39,860 nucleotides of DNA from a bacterium (GCA_035371905.1 DAORXQ010000005.1:1-39860); one strand, 5' to 3'. Shown: positions 1 to 8,512, numbered from the stretch's first letter. Notes: generated by a model from the letters alone, not told the origin. A program made the numbers and translations.

Positions 1-671
1 GCTGAGGGTTCAGCAAGAACTATATCTCCAAGAAAAGCAAAACTTGCTGCTATTACTCCCATCGTTGGGTCTGTTAAAATAGAAACATACAGAATACCCG
101 CCTTTTTCAATTTACCAACAGCTGCTGAAGTTTTTGCCATTTGCATTAGAGAAACAACGCCTTCATACATTCTTGCTCCGCCACCCCCTCCAGAAACAGA
201 AATAAGAGACAGTCCATTTTCAACCGCAAATTCACATAACCTTGTAAATTTCTCTCCCACAACAGACCCCATACTTCCCATAATAAAATGAGCGTCAAGT
301 ACACAGAAAGCGACAGGGAAGTTTCCAATTTTTCCTGTTCCTGTTACCATTGCTTCATTCATTCCTGTATTTTTCATTTCTTCTTCAAGTTTTTCCTTAT
401 ATGATTTAACTCCTACAAAATTAAGTGGGTCTTCCGACTGTAAATCTCCCCATTTTTCTGAAAAAGTACCCGCATCTATAAGAGAATTGATTCTTTCTTT
501 TGCGGTCATTCTGAAATAAAAGTTGCATTCTGGACATATTTTTAAATTCTCTTCAAGTTTTTTTGTATAAATTAATTTTCCACATTTTTCACATTTGACC
601 CACAATTCTTTTTTAATTTCAACTTTTTCTTTCGGTGAAATCTCAATATACCGCTTTCTTTTGAATATCAT
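1..671 (-). CDS. accD: Acetyl-CoA carboxylase carboxyltransferase subunit beta, C-terminus cut by window edge
   Basis: AccD joins AccA to form the carboxyltransferase that moves CO2 from carboxybiotin to acetyl-CoA, making malonyl-CoA for fatty acid synthesis in the cytoplasm. The visible 223 residues start MIFKRKRYIEISPKEK. They include the N-terminal zinc ribbon, with CEKC then CPEC spaced C-X2-C-X15-C-X2-C, followed by the carboxyltransferase core with SVSGGGGARMYEG, DPTMGVIAASFAFLGD and AEPSA. The last 60-80 residues normally present lie beyond base 1. The ATG (671-669) overlaps the dapA stop as ATGA, so the two are translationally coupled at the end of the dnaN-dciA-dapA run. The assignment is secure from the zinc ribbon plus the Gly-rich motif. 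Confidence 0.96.
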   Translation of the reverse strand, partial: MIFKRKRYIEISPKEKVEIKKELWVKCEKCGKLIYTKKLEENLKICPECNFYFRMTAKERINSLIDAGTFSEKWGDLQSEDPLNFVGVKSYKEKLEEEMKNTGMNEAMVTGTGKIGNFPVAFCVLDAHFIMGSMGSVVGEKFTRLCEFAVENGLSLISVSGGGGGARMYEGVVSLMQMAKTSAAVGKLKKAGILYVSILTDPTMGVIAASFAFLGDIVLAEPS

Positions 672-1543
672 AAAACTCCACTCTCCTTTAATGTTTTCTT
701 AATCTTTTCTATACTCTCATCACTCGGTCCACATAAAGGAAGTCTCCATTCAGGACTTATCATACCCATTAAAGAAAGACATGTTTTTACAGGTATTGGA
801 TTTGTTTCTATAAAAAGAATTTTAAAGATTGGGAAAAGTTTAAGATGTATCTTCCTTGCATTTTCATAGTCACCATTTAACGTATATTCAACCATCTGAG
901 AAACTTCAAGAGGAACTATATTTGAAGCGACTGAAACAACCCCTTTTCCTCCAACAGACATAATTGGTAAAGTTAAAGAATCATCTCCGGAGAGAACTGT
1001 AAAATCTTCTCTTTTTAATAGCGTAAGTATTTTACTTACCTGATCAAGAGAACCACTTGCTTCCTTTATCCCAACTATATTTTTTATTTCGGAAAGTTCC
1101 GCAACTGTTTCAGGTGTAATAGAAATCCCTGTTCTTGAAGGCACATTGTATAGAATAAGAGGTATTGATACTGCCTTTGCAATCGCCTTATAATGAAGAT
1201 AAAGTCCTTTCTGAGTTGGTTTATTATAATAAGGGGTTATCAAAAGTGCTGCATCTGCTCCTACCTTTTCAGCATATTCAGTAAGTTCAATCGCTTCTTT
1301 AGTATTATTTGAACCAGTACCTGCTATAACAGGAACTTTCTTATTAACATATTCAACAGTAAACTTTATCAAATCTTTATGCTCTTCATAACTTAAAGTT
1401 GCCGGTTCTCCTGTACAACCAGCAACTAAAATCCCATTGGTTTTATTCTTTATTTGAAAATCAATAAGTGTTTTATAGGAATTATAATCAACCTTATCAT
1501 TCTTAATTGGTGTTACAAGTGCAACAATTGCTCCTTTAAACAT
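668..1543 (-). CDS. dapA: 4-hydroxy-tetrahydrodipicolinate synthase
   Basis: DapA condenses pyruvate with aspartate semialdehyde, the first committed step to lysine and diaminopimelate for peptidoglycan. The 291-residue length is normal for the family. The Schiff-base lysine is about K160 in GIKEASG, the catalytic tyrosine is in YNVPSRTG (about 132-139), and the substrate threonine is in GCTGE (about 42-46; GTTGE in many relatives). ITPYYNKPTQKG is also typical. A strong Shine-Dalgarno AAGGAGG sits just upstream of the ATG. The gene follows the DciA-like gene by about 13 bases and overlaps accD by four bases. Pyruvate-aldolase relatives such as NanA or KDG aldolase are possible in principle, but the motif set and context favour DapA. 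Confidence 0.93.
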   Translation of the reverse strand: MFKGAIVALVTPIKNDKVDYNSYKTLIDFQIKNKTNGILVAGCTGEPATLSYEEHKDLIKFTVEYVNKKVPVIAGTGSNNTKEAIELTEYAEKVGADAALLITPYYNKPTQKGLYLHYKAIAKAVSIPLILYNVPSRTGISITPETVAELSEIKNIVGIKEASGSLDQVSKILTLLKREDFTVLSGDDSLTLPIMSVGGKGVVSVASNIVPLEVSQMVEYTLNGDYENARKIHLKLFPIFKILFIETNPIPVKTCLSLMGMISPEWRLPLCGPSDESIEKIKKTLKESGVL

Positions 1544-1556
1544 ATTTCCTCCTTTT

Positions 1557-1838
1557 TCAAATTAAGAATTTTATATCAATATAATTAAAACCAAATTCTT
1601 TCAACTTTTCAATTATTTTTTTCTTATTCATTCTACAAAGAGAAAGAAAACAACTATTTTCAACTTTAATATAAAGTTTTTTTTCTTTTTCGTAAAGAAC
1701 ATAACTTTTCCCTCTCATTTTTTCATCTATTATCCTTGGCCAGAGAACAGTTATATCAATATTTCTATTCTTTTCGTCAGGTATCTCAATTTTATTTAAA
1801 ACCCTTTTAACAATACTATCTATTTTTTCTGTTTTCAT
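1557..1838 (-). CDS. DUF721 / DciA-like protein
   Basis: This 93-residue protein has the DUF721 pattern: an N-terminal helix (KIDSIVKRVLNKI), a conserved Trp followed by a short helix (LWPRIIDEKMRGKS), a strand with L-x-I-x-V (LYIKVENSCF), then a Lys-rich helix and a final IDIKFLI strand. DciA-type DUF721 proteins recruit the replicative helicase DnaB in bacteria that lack DnaC or DnaI. The position directly after dnaN, with only three bases between the dnaN stop and this ATG, fits a replication role. The family is divergent and short, so the helicase-loading function is inferred from fold pattern and neighbourhood rather than from catalytic residues. Confidence 0.78.
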   Translation of the reverse strand: MKTEKIDSIVKRVLNKIEIPDEKNRNIDITVLWPRIIDEKMRGKSYVLYEKEKKLYIKVENSCFLSLCRMNKKKIIEKLKEFGFNYIDIKFLI

Positions 1839-1841
1839 TTC

Positions 1842-2981
1842 TCATTCTGTTTTTAATGGCATACAAACATATAAGAAATTATCTTCTTCCTCTGGTTTCA
1901 TTAAAACTGGTTTTGAAGAAGATGTAAAAGAAAAAATAAACTCTTTTTTTTCTACTACTTGTAAAAAATCAATCAAAAAATTAGGAGGAAAAATTATATC
2001 TATTTCCTCATCACTGTAAGGAATATCCATTTTTTCCTGAGCTTCTCCAAGTTCTCCTGAAGCGGATAAAATTAAAGCATCTTTTTTAAAACTTAATTTA
2101 ACTTTATTATTTCTTTCTGAAGTAAAAAGTGAAATTCTCTTTAAAGACGATAAAAATAAATCTGTATTGATTTGAGAAATTTTTGATTTTTTAATATCAG
2201 GAATAACTTTTTCATAATCAGGAAACTCTTCTGCTCCTGTAAGTAGTTGAGAAATAAACAAAACACTTCCTATTCCTTTTTTGTTTTCTTCCATCTGTAT
2301 TGTAAAACTTGTTTGAAAAGATATATTATTTTTTCCAATAAAAACTTCTACTTCTTCATTATTTAATAAATTTATCATTTTTTTTATTAAATTATATGAT
2401 AATAAAACCTTTGTATTTTTCTTAAAGGGAGTATCAAATAAAATAGAGAAAAGAGATAATCTTCTGGTATCTGTTCCTATTATATTTATAACTTTTTCCT
2501 TTATATCAAAAAGTCCTCCTCTGAACTGCTGTCTTGGTTCATCTGGGTCAATACAGAAAATAGTTTTTTTAAAACCATCTTTTAATGTTTCTCCTTTAAT
2601 TCTGAAAGTTATTTCTGAAGAGAATTTTGGGATTTTAGGAAAATCTTCTGTTTCCATTTCTATAAATGAATACTGGGATGATTCTCCTATTAAATTAATA
2701 AACTTTTCTTTTTTTTCTATTTTTATTTCTTTATTTTTAAATTGTTTTAAGAGAGAGATAAATTGTTTTCCTGGAATAACACATTGACCTTTTTCTTTAA
2801 CATCACATTCTAAAGAAACTTTAACAGTATTTTCAAGGTCTGTTGCAATTAACGTTAAATTATTTTCTTTTCCTTCTAAAAAAATTCCTCCACAAATCGC
2901 TATTGTTGGTTTCGCAGGTAAAACATCTGAAATGTACTCAAGCCCTTTATTTAAAACTTCACTACTTATATTTACTTTCAT
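1842..2981 (-). CDS. dnaN: DNA polymerase III sliding clamp subunit beta
   Basis: The beta clamp is a ring-forming dimer that holds the replicative polymerase on DNA. The 379-residue length matches the family, with three similar domains. Domain 1 begins MKVNISSEVLNKGLEYISDVLPAK and contains the typical GGIFLEG and LIATDLENTVKVSL segments. GTDTRRLSLFSI lies in the middle domain. The C-terminus ends with KPVLMKPEEEDNF and YVCMPLK, the usual clamp ending. A clear AAGGAGG ribosome-binding site precedes the ATG. The gene lies between dnaA (116 bases upstream) and the DciA-like gene, the common dnaA-dnaN order. Confidence 0.95.
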   Translation of the reverse strand: MKVNISSEVLNKGLEYISDVLPAKPTIAICGGIFLEGKENNLTLIATDLENTVKVSLECDVKEKGQCVIPGKQFISLLKQFKNKEIKIEKKEKFINLIGESSQYSFIEMETEDFPKIPKFSSEITFRIKGETLKDGFKKTIFCIDPDEPRQQFRGGLFDIKEKVINIIGTDTRRLSLFSILFDTPFKKNTKVLLSYNLIKKMINLLNNEEVEVFIGKNNISFQTSFTIQMEENKKGIGSVLFISQLLTGAEEFPDYEKVIPDIKKSKISQINTDLFLSSLKRISLFTSERNNKVKLSFKKDALILSASGELGEAQEKMDIPYSDEEIDIIFPPNFLIDFLQVVEKKEFIFSFTSSSKPVLMKPEEEDNFLYVCMPLKTE

Positions 2982-3026
2982 TTTTAATCCTCCTTTTTAT
3001 ATATATTTTATAATTAATAGTAAAAT

Positions 3027-3035
3027 TGTGGAAAA
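3027..3035 (-). promoter_or_regulatory. Candidate DnaA box (TTTTCCACA)
   Basis: The minus strand reads TTTTCCACA, which fits the relaxed consensus TTWTNCACA. It lies in the AT-rich gap between dnaA and dnaN. Single nonamers of this kind occur by chance in AT-rich DNA, so its value rests on the other three boxes nearby. Confidence 0.4.
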
Positions 3036-3079
3036 ATACTAAAAAATTTAAAAATCTATAATTTGTAAATAAATTTTTA

Positions 3080-3088
3080 TGTGCAAAA
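3080..3088 (-). promoter_or_regulatory. Candidate DnaA box (TTTTGCACA)
   Basis: The minus strand reads TTTTGCACA, consistent with TTWTNCACA. It sits 44 bases from the box at 3027-3035 and has the same orientation, just after the dnaA stop codon. Confidence 0.35.
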
Positions 3089-3097
3089 CCTGTGAAT

Positions 3098-4411
3098 TCA
3101 CTGTTCATTTAATTTTTCCTTTATATTTTCTATTATTTTTTTTAAATTTTTATCCTTTTCCATTAACTCTTTAACTTTTTTACAGGCATGTAAAACAGTC
3201 GTATGGTCCTTTCCTCCAAACTCAGAAGCAATTGAATTTAAAGAAGTTTCTGTTAATTCCCTTCCAAGATACATAGCTATTTGTCTAGGAAGAATTATAT
3301 TTTTAACCCTTTTTTCACTTTTTATTTCTTCAGGAGATAAACCAAAATACTCACAAACAACATTCATTATTTGTTTAATATTTACAAACTTTTTTTCTTT
3401 TTTATCTGAACTGTATACACCCTCTATTATTTCATCTATTAAGTTTTTATTAAGTTCTCTATTCAGTAAGGTCACATTTGCAACAAGTCCATTTAAAATT
3501 CCTTCTATTAATCTAATATTATCTTTTATTTTTTCAGCGATATAAAAAATAAGGTCTTCAGAGAAAGAAAGTTTCCTCAATTCACTTTTTTTCTTTATTA
3601 TTGCAACCCTTGTTTCTATATCCGGGGTCTGTAAATCAACTATAAGACCCCATTCAAACCTTGATACAAGACGTTTTTCAAGAAACTTTATTTCTTTTGG
3701 CGGTTTATCACTTGAAAGAACTATCTGTTTTCTTTTATCATAGAGAAAATTAAAAGTATGGAAAAATTCTTCCTGAGTTCCTTCTTTTCCTGCAATAAAA
3801 TGAATATCATCTATTAAAAGATAATCAAGATTACGGAATTTATTTCTGAAAAGATGAGTTGTTTTATTTTTTATACTTGTTATAAACTCATTTACAAAAT
3901 ATTCAGATGGCATGTAAGCAATTTTAGCATTACTTTTCTCCTTAACAAAATGACCGATTGCCTGCATTAAATGAGTTTTGCCAAGTCCAACACCTCCATA
4001 TAGAAAAAGAGGGTTATAAGCAACTCCAGGAGATTGAGCAACAGCAACACTTGCAGCATGAGCAAGACGATTACATGGACCAACAACAAAGTTTTCAAAA
4101 GTATACTCGGGATTCAATGCTATTTCAAAAAAACTTTCTTCTTTTATTTCTGAAGGGAGGTCTATAGAATAAATTATTTCAAAATTAGGATTAAAACCAA
4201 AGATTTTTTGTATTTCTTCTCTTAAAATTTCTATATAAGGTAAAAAATTCTTTTCAAAAGTTGAATTTGGAACTTCTATTTTTACAATATTTTCAGTTAT
4301 ATCTATAAGTTTTACAGGTTTTATCCATAAATCAAAGGTCCTTGAATTATTTATCTTTTCTTCCACATTATTGAGTACGATATTCCACAGTTTATGAACT
4401 TCTTTTTCCAT
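3098..4411 (-). CDS. dnaA: Chromosomal replication initiator DnaA
   Basis: DnaA binds origin boxes and opens the duplex in its ATP form. The N-terminal domain begins near KLWNIVLNNVEEKI, with the FDLWIKPVKL segment. The AAA+ domain has Walker A GGVGLGKTH (about 142-150 counting from a GTG at 4420), Walker B LLIDDIHF and an arginine-finger region RLVSRFEWGL. The C-terminal DNA-binding domain has ILPRQIAMYLGRELT and the DnaA signature FGGKDHTTVLHACKKV. Total length is about 437-440 residues, normal for DnaA. A GTG at 4420 could also be used, three codons upstream. I chose the ATG, though neither start has a good ribosome-binding site. The leader contains a DnaA-box-like sequence, which would allow autoregulation. 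secA lies directly upstream. Confidence 0.95.
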   Translation of the reverse strand: MEKEVHKLWNIVLNNVEEKINNSRTFDLWIKPVKLIDITENIVKIEVPNSTFEKNFLPYIEILREEIQKIFGFNPNFEIIYSIDLPSEIKEESFFEIALNPEYTFENFVVGPCNRLAHAASVAVAQSPGVAYNPLFLYGGVGLGKTHLMQAIGHFVKEKSNAKIAYMPSEYFVNEFITSIKNKTTHLFRNKFRNLDYLLIDDIHFIAGKEGTQEEFFHTFNFLYDKRKQIVLSSDKPPKEIKFLEKRLVSRFEWGLIVDLQTPDIETRVAIIKKKSELRKLSFSEDLIFYIAEKIKDNIRLIEGILNGLVANVTLLNRELNKNLIDEIIEGVYSSDKKEKKFVNIKQIMNVVCEYFGLSPEEIKSEKRVKNIILPRQIAMYLGRELTETSLNSIASEFGGKDHTTVLHACKKVKELMEKDKNLKKIIENIKEKLNEQ

Positions 4412-4412
4412 G

Positions 4413-4421
4413 TTTTCCACA
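4413..4421 (+). promoter_or_regulatory. Candidate DnaA box overlapping the dnaA start
   Basis: TTTTCCACA on the plus strand fits TTWTNCACA. It covers the alternative GTG start of dnaA and lies one base upstream of the ATG at 4411, where bound DnaA could block its own expression. An identical nonamer lies 43 bases away at 4456. Confidence 0.4.
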
Positions 4422-4446
4422 GGTTTTTAACAAATAAACTTTTGTA

Positions 4447-7400
4447 TTATTCATTTTTTCCACAACAATGTTTATATTTTTTACCACTTCCACATGGACA
4501 TGGTTGATTTCTTCCTATTTTTTGTTTTTTCAAAGAAGCGGTTGGACTGTTAATTACATTTTTATTATATAAACCTTCAGAAATACTCTGTGCAACAGAA
4601 ACAGGTTCTTCTTTTTCTTTTGTTGTAGCAAACTGTTCATATGTTTGATGGACAAACTCCTTTCTTTCTGTTTCTCTAACTTTAAGAGCAACCTTTTCTG
4701 TAACCTGAATTTTTAATAAATTACCAATAATTTCTTCTTTAATAGATTTTAACATTTCCTGAAAATATTGAAAAGATTCATGTTTATATGCTATTAATGG
4801 GTCTTTCTGAGCATATGCTCTTAAACTTATACCTTCTCTCAATTCATCCATTGCCCTTAAATGTGCTTTCCATCTATTGTCTATTACCTGTAAAAACACA
4901 AATTTCTTTAATTCTTCAAAAAATTCACCCAGTTGTTTCTTTTTATCCTCTAATACAGAAATGAAGATATCCTTTAACTTTTCTTTAAAATCATCTTTCC
5001 ACAAAAGGTAATTTTTTATATTTTCAGGATTTTCTATTTCAATATTTATTCCAAAAGTTGTTTTAAAATATTTAGTTAATCCTTCTATGTTCCACATATA
5101 TGGTTTTATTTTTTCATCACAGTATTCATTGAAAACTCTCTCAATAATTTCTTCTATATACTCTTTTAAATATTCATCAAGATTTCTATTTTCAAGAATG
5201 TCCTGTCTCAAAGTGTAAATAATATTTCTCTGTTCATTCAAAACATTATCAAATTCAAGAAGATTTTTTCTAATTTCAAAATTCCTTCCCTCAACTTTTT
5301 TTTGTGCATTATTTATCATTTTTGTTATCAGTGGATGAGTTATTTTTTCTCCTTCAGGTAACTTTCCCATCAATCCTTTTAATCTTTCCCCTCCAAAAAT
5401 TCTCAAAAGGTCATCTTCAAGGGATAAAAAGAATTTTGAAGAACCGGGGTCTCCCTGCCTTCCTGCTCTACCTTTTAATTGATTATCTATTCTTCTTGCT
5501 TCATATCTTTCACTCCCGATTACATGAAGTCCTCCCAGTTCCACTACTTTTTTATGGTCTTCTTCCCACGGTTTTTTGTATTTTTCAAGTAATTCCTGAT
5601 ATATTTCCTTAAATTCTTCCGGACTTTTTTCCATATCTTCTCTAATTTTTTTCCATTCTTCTTCATACTGACTTCTTTCTCTTTCATATTCCTCTCTTGC
5701 AAGATTCAATTCCTCAATATATTTTTTCTGAATTTTTTCATATTCTCTAACTGTTTTTTCATATTCTTTTTCAATTTCTAAATAATCTGGAGAATATTTT
5801 TTATAAATTTCTCTTTCAATTTCTGTAAAACCCTCTTCTAAACCCTTGTACACATGATATTCTCTATTTTTAAAATCAGAAACAATCTGTTCAATTTGAG
5901 TTTTTTCCGATATCTGATTTTTCAAATTATCAATAAATTCAATGTATCTATTTATTTTTTTCTTACTTTTTTCTGCTTCTTCTGTAAAAAGAATTTCAGG
6001 GTATACTTCTTCAAGAGTTTTTATACAGGAAATACATGTATTTTTTATTACTTCCAACAAAGTAATCAAAGAATTTATTAATTCCTTTTCATTTTTCTCA
6101 TTTTCAATAATTTCTATAAGACGGCTCCTCTGTTCTTCTATATTTTCTTTTGTTTTTATATCAAAGAGGTTCTTTATGTAATTTTTGTAATTTATATATT
6201 CCCTGAATGCTTTTCCTGTTGTTTCCCTTATTTCTTTTGTTTTTTCTGGTTTATCCTTAAACTGAATATTCAATTCCTGTAATTTATTATTATTTGCTTC
6301 ATAAATTGCTTTCAATTTTAAAAGTTTATTTTCATACCTTTTAAACAATCCTTTAGATTTTTTTTCAAATATTTCTTTTTCAAATATTTCTTTTACTACT
6401 TTTTCTTTCTGATATAAATTTTTTTCTATCTCTGATAATTTTTCTTTGAATTCTTTAAGTTGTGTTCCTATAGTTTTTTCAATTTCTTCCTGCCTTTTTT
6501 TGTATTTTTCTTCTATCTCGTTTACTATATCAATAAAATCTGACTTTATATGTTTCTTTTCTCTTTTCCTTGCCCATAAAATTTTAACCGTTTCTTCTCT
6601 TGCAATAATTTCCGGGTTTCCTCCAAGAATAATATCAACTCCCCTACCTGCCATCTGAGTTGCAATAGTTATTGCTTTTGGTTTTCCTGCCTGTGCTATA
6701 ATTGCTGCTTCTGCTTCGTGGTTTTTACCGTGTAATACTTTGTGAGGAATGTTTTTTCTATCAAGCATTTTACTTAACTTTTCTGCTTTTTCTATAGATA
6801 TTGTCCCAACAAGAACTGGTCTTCCTATTTTATAAAGTTCTTCTATTTCCTTCAATATTGCATTGAACTTCTCTTTTTCTGTTGAATAAATTTCATCATC
6901 ATATTCTTTTCTGTTTAATGGTTTATTTGTTGGTATTACCACCACATCAAGTTTATAAATCTCTTTAAATTCAAGTGCTTCTGTTATTGCTGTTCCTGTC
7001 ATTCCTGCGATTTTTTTATAAAGTTTAAAATAATTCTGAAAAGAAATTGTTGCAAGTGTCTGGTTTTCACTTTCAATTCTAACCCCTTCCTTTGCTTCAA
7101 TTGCCTGATGAAGTCCATCTGACCATCTTCTTCCTGGCATTAATCTGCCTGTAAATTCATCAACTATAATAACTTCTCCATCTTTAACAACATATTCTTT
7201 ATCTCTCTTGAAAAAATTGTGTGCTCTTAATGCTTGATTTATATGATGAACAAGTTCTGTATGAGTTCCATCATAAAGATTTCCTATATTTAAAAGTTTT
7301 TCACATTTTTTAATCCCATCTTCTGTTAAAGTTGCGGTCTGATTTTCTTCATCAACTACAAAATCTTTATCCTTTGTCAATTTCCTTACAAGTCGGTCAA

Positions 7401-8244
7401 CTTCATAATACAAAGTGGGACTCTCTTCACTTGGACCGGATATTATTAAAGGAGTTCTTGCTTCATCTATTAAAATAGAGTCAACTTCGTCTATTATCGC
7501 ATAATTTAATTTTCTCTGTACCTGGTCTTCTTTTCTTACCGCCATATTGTCTCTTAAATAGTCAAACCCAAATTCACTGCCTGTCCCATATGTTATATCA
7601 CAAAGGTATGCTTCTTTTCTACTAACAGGTTTTAAATATAAAAATCTTGAATCAGGAGGAAGGTGTGTTGGGTCAAATTTGTAAGCAACTGAAGAATATC
7701 TATCTTTGGTTTCTCTATATGAAACAATACATCCAACAGAAAGACCTAAATAATGATAAATTGGACCCATCCACTGAGTATCTCTTTTAGCAAGATAATC
7801 ATTTACAGTTACAAGATGACAGCCCTTCCCTTCAAGAGCATTCAAAAATAAAGGTAAAGTTGCAACCAGTGTTTTTCCTTCTCCTGTAGCCATTTCTGCA
7901 ATTTTTCCTGAATGCAAAACTATCCCTCCTAATATCTGAACATCAAAATGCCTCATATTTAAAGTCCTTCTTGCAGATTCCCTTACAAGCGCAAATGCAT
8001 CTACTATAAAATTATCAAGTGGTTCTCCTTCTGAAATGAGTTTTCTTATCTCTTCTGTCTTTTCTATCATCTTTTCTCTTGTTAAATTTTTTATTTCTTC
8101 TTCTTTTTCATTTATTTTTTTTAAAAGTTCTATTAAATTTTCAAGAAAAAGAACTTTTTCTCTGTTTAAAAAATTACTCAAAAACATTTTTGTTCCGGGA
8201 TTTAAGTTTTTTAATCTGGATAGTAAATCTTCATAATAATTCAT
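4447..8244 (-). CDS. secA: Preprotein translocase ATPase SecA with a large coiled-coil insertion
   Basis: SecA drives post-translational export through SecYEG. The N-terminal motor has Walker A in MATGEGKTL (about 118-126), DEVD at about 252-255, TYGTGSEFGFDYLRDNM and GMTGTA. The second motor half has TISIEKAEKLS, ATQMAGRGVDIILGG (about 528-542), VIGSERYEARRIDNQLKGR and GRQGDPGSSKF. The extreme C-terminus carries the zinc/SecB-binding motif CPCGSGKKYKHCC. At 1265 residues it is far longer than usual (about 830-1000). The excess, about residues 550-900, is a Glu/Lys-rich helical stretch between GGNPE and GGLHVIG, where E. coli SecA has about 40 residues. An AGAGGT ribosome-binding site precedes the ATG. 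The 124-base gap upstream (8245-8368) shows no convincing promoter, so read-through from the tRNA is possible. Confidence 0.95.
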   Translation of the reverse strand: MNYYEDLLSRLKNLNPGTKMFLSNFLNREKVLFLENLIELLKKINEKEEEIKNLTREKMIEKTEEIRKLISEGEPLDNFIVDAFALVRESARRTLNMRHFDVQILGGIVLHSGKIAEMATGEGKTLVATLPLFLNALEGKGCHLVTVNDYLAKRDTQWMGPIYHYLGLSVGCIVSYRETKDRYSSVAYKFDPTHLPPDSRFLYLKPVSRKEAYLCDITYGTGSEFGFDYLRDNMAVRKEDQVQRKLNYAIIDEVDSILIDEARTPLIISGPSEESPTLYYEVDRLVRKLTKDKDFVVDEENQTATLTEDGIKKCEKLLNIGNLYDGTHTELVHHINQALRAHNFFKRDKEYVVKDGEVIIVDEFTGRLMPGRRWSDGLHQAIEAKEGVRIESENQTLATISFQNYFKLYKKIAGMTGTAITEALEFKEIYKLDVVVIPTNKPLNRKEYDDEIYSTEKEKFNAILKEIEELYKIGRPVLVGTISIEKAEKLSKMLDRKNIPHKVLHGKNHEAEAAIIAQAGKPKAITIATQMAGRGVDIILGGNPEIIAREETVKILWARKREKKHIKSDFIDIVNEIEEKYKKRQEEIEKTIGTQLKEFKEKLSEIEKNLYQKEKVVKEIFEKEIFEKKSKGLFKRYENKLLKLKAIYEANNNKLQELNIQFKDKPEKTKEIRETTGKAFREYINYKNYIKNLFDIKTKENIEEQRSRLIEIIENEKNEKELINSLITLLEVIKNTCISCIKTLEEVYPEILFTEEAEKSKKKINRYIEFIDNLKNQISEKTQIEQIVSDFKNREYHVYKGLEEGFTEIEREIYKKYSPDYLEIEKEYEKTVREYEKIQKKYIEELNLAREEYERERSQYEEEWKKIREDMEKSPEEFKEIYQELLEKYKKPWEEDHKKVVELGGLHVIGSERYEARRIDNQLKGRAGRQGDPGSSKFFLSLEDDLLRIFGGERLKGLMGKLPEGEKITHPLITKMINNAQKKVEGRNFEIRKNLLEFDNVLNEQRNIIYTLRQDILENRNLDEYLKEYIEEIIERVFNEYCDEKIKPYMWNIEGLTKYFKTTFGINIEIENPENIKNYLLWKDDFKEKLKDIFISVLEDKKKQLGEFFEELKKFVFLQVIDNRWKAHLRAMDELREGISLRAYAQKDPLIAYKHESFQYFQEMLKSIKEEIIGNLLKIQVTEKVALKVRETERKEFVHQTYEQFATTKEKEEPVSVAQSISEGLYNKNVINSPTASLKKQKIGRNQPCPCGSGKKYKHCCGKNE
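4456..4464 (+). promoter_or_regulatory. Candidate DnaA box within the secA 3' end
   Basis: TTTTCCACA on the plus strand, identical to the nonamer at 4413 and in the same orientation. It lies inside the last codons of secA, so coding constraint (Cys-Cys-Gly-Lys codons) may explain it. Confidence 0.3.
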
Positions 8245-8368
8245 GGTTTACCTCTCTTATGGATGGAAATTTCAGCAATTTTTAAAATTAAAATTTATTC
8301 CTCTTCCCACCCAAAAATTTTCAGATAGAAATCAGAAAATTTTCCCAACATTTTATCTGTTTTGTAAT

Positions 8369-8440
8369 TGCCGGGGGGCAGAATCGAACTGCCCACGCCA
8401 GCCTTTTCAGGGCTGCGCTCTACCACTGAGCTACCCCGGC
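8369..8440 (-). tRNA. tRNA-Phe (GAA)
   Basis: The minus strand folds into a complete cloverleaf. The acceptor stem is GCCGGGG with CCCCGGC. The D arm is GCTC-AGTGGTA-GAGC. The anticodon stem CAGCC/GGCTG closes the loop CTGAAAA, giving anticodon GAA. The T arm is GGCAG-TTCGATT-CTGCC. The discriminator is A at 8369, and CCA is not encoded. All stems pair fully. A sigma-70-type promoter lies 7 bases upstream of the expected transcription start. Confidence 0.97.
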
Positions 8441-8453
8441 TCTGATAGTGAAT

Positions 8454-8482
8454 AAAATACCCTTTTATGAATTTTTTGTCAA
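8454..8482 (-). promoter_or_regulatory. Sigma-70-type promoter for tRNA-Phe
   Basis: On the minus strand TTGACA (8482-8477) is followed by a 17-base spacer and TATTTT (8459-8454). Transcription would start about 8447, leaving a leader of about seven bases for RNase P to remove before the tRNA 5' end at 8440. The -35 overlaps the -35 of the plus-strand promoter at 8476. Confidence 0.75.
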
Positions 8483-8504
8483 GTTTAAAATTTTGCTTTA
8501 AAAT
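8476..8504 (+). promoter_or_regulatory. Sigma-70-type promoter for the URO-D-like gene, probably leaderless
   Basis: TTGTCA (8476-8481), a 17-base spacer and TAAAAT (8499-8504) form a good promoter. The expected start point is about 8511, and the ATG is at 8513 with no Shine-Dalgarno sequence. This predicts a leaderless or near-leaderless mRNA. Confidence 0.6.
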
Positions 8505-8512
8505 TAAAAAAA

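Larger units (their letters stand above)
2982..3097. other. dnaA-dnaN intergenic region, AT-rich, candidate origin segment
   Basis: This 116-base gap is almost pure A+T (for example the run near 3001-3020), with two DnaA-box-like nonamers facing the same way. Such a composition would suit an unwinding element or a dnaN promoter. No clean sigma-70 pair was found; TATAAA-like -10 sequences occur but without a convincing -35. The dnaN ribosome-binding site lies at its left end. Confidence 0.4.

Noticed and set aside
3092..3101. Perfect 10-base palindrome GTGAATTCAC at the dnaA stop
   Set aside because: It is short, overlaps coding sequence and a stop codon, and has no T-run for a terminator. 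Chance is the simplest explanation.
5304..6658. Several plus-strand open frames of 70-100 codons antisense to secA
   Set aside because: They lie inside the Glu/Lys-rich insertion, where the antisense reads as Phe/Ser/Leu-rich low-complexity peptides. No ribosome-binding sites or family motifs are seen.
8321..8358. Inverted repeat CAGATA...TATCTG downstream of tRNA-Phe as a terminator
   Set aside because: The stem is only six A/T-rich pairs with a loop of about 26 bases and no clear T-run after it on the minus strand.
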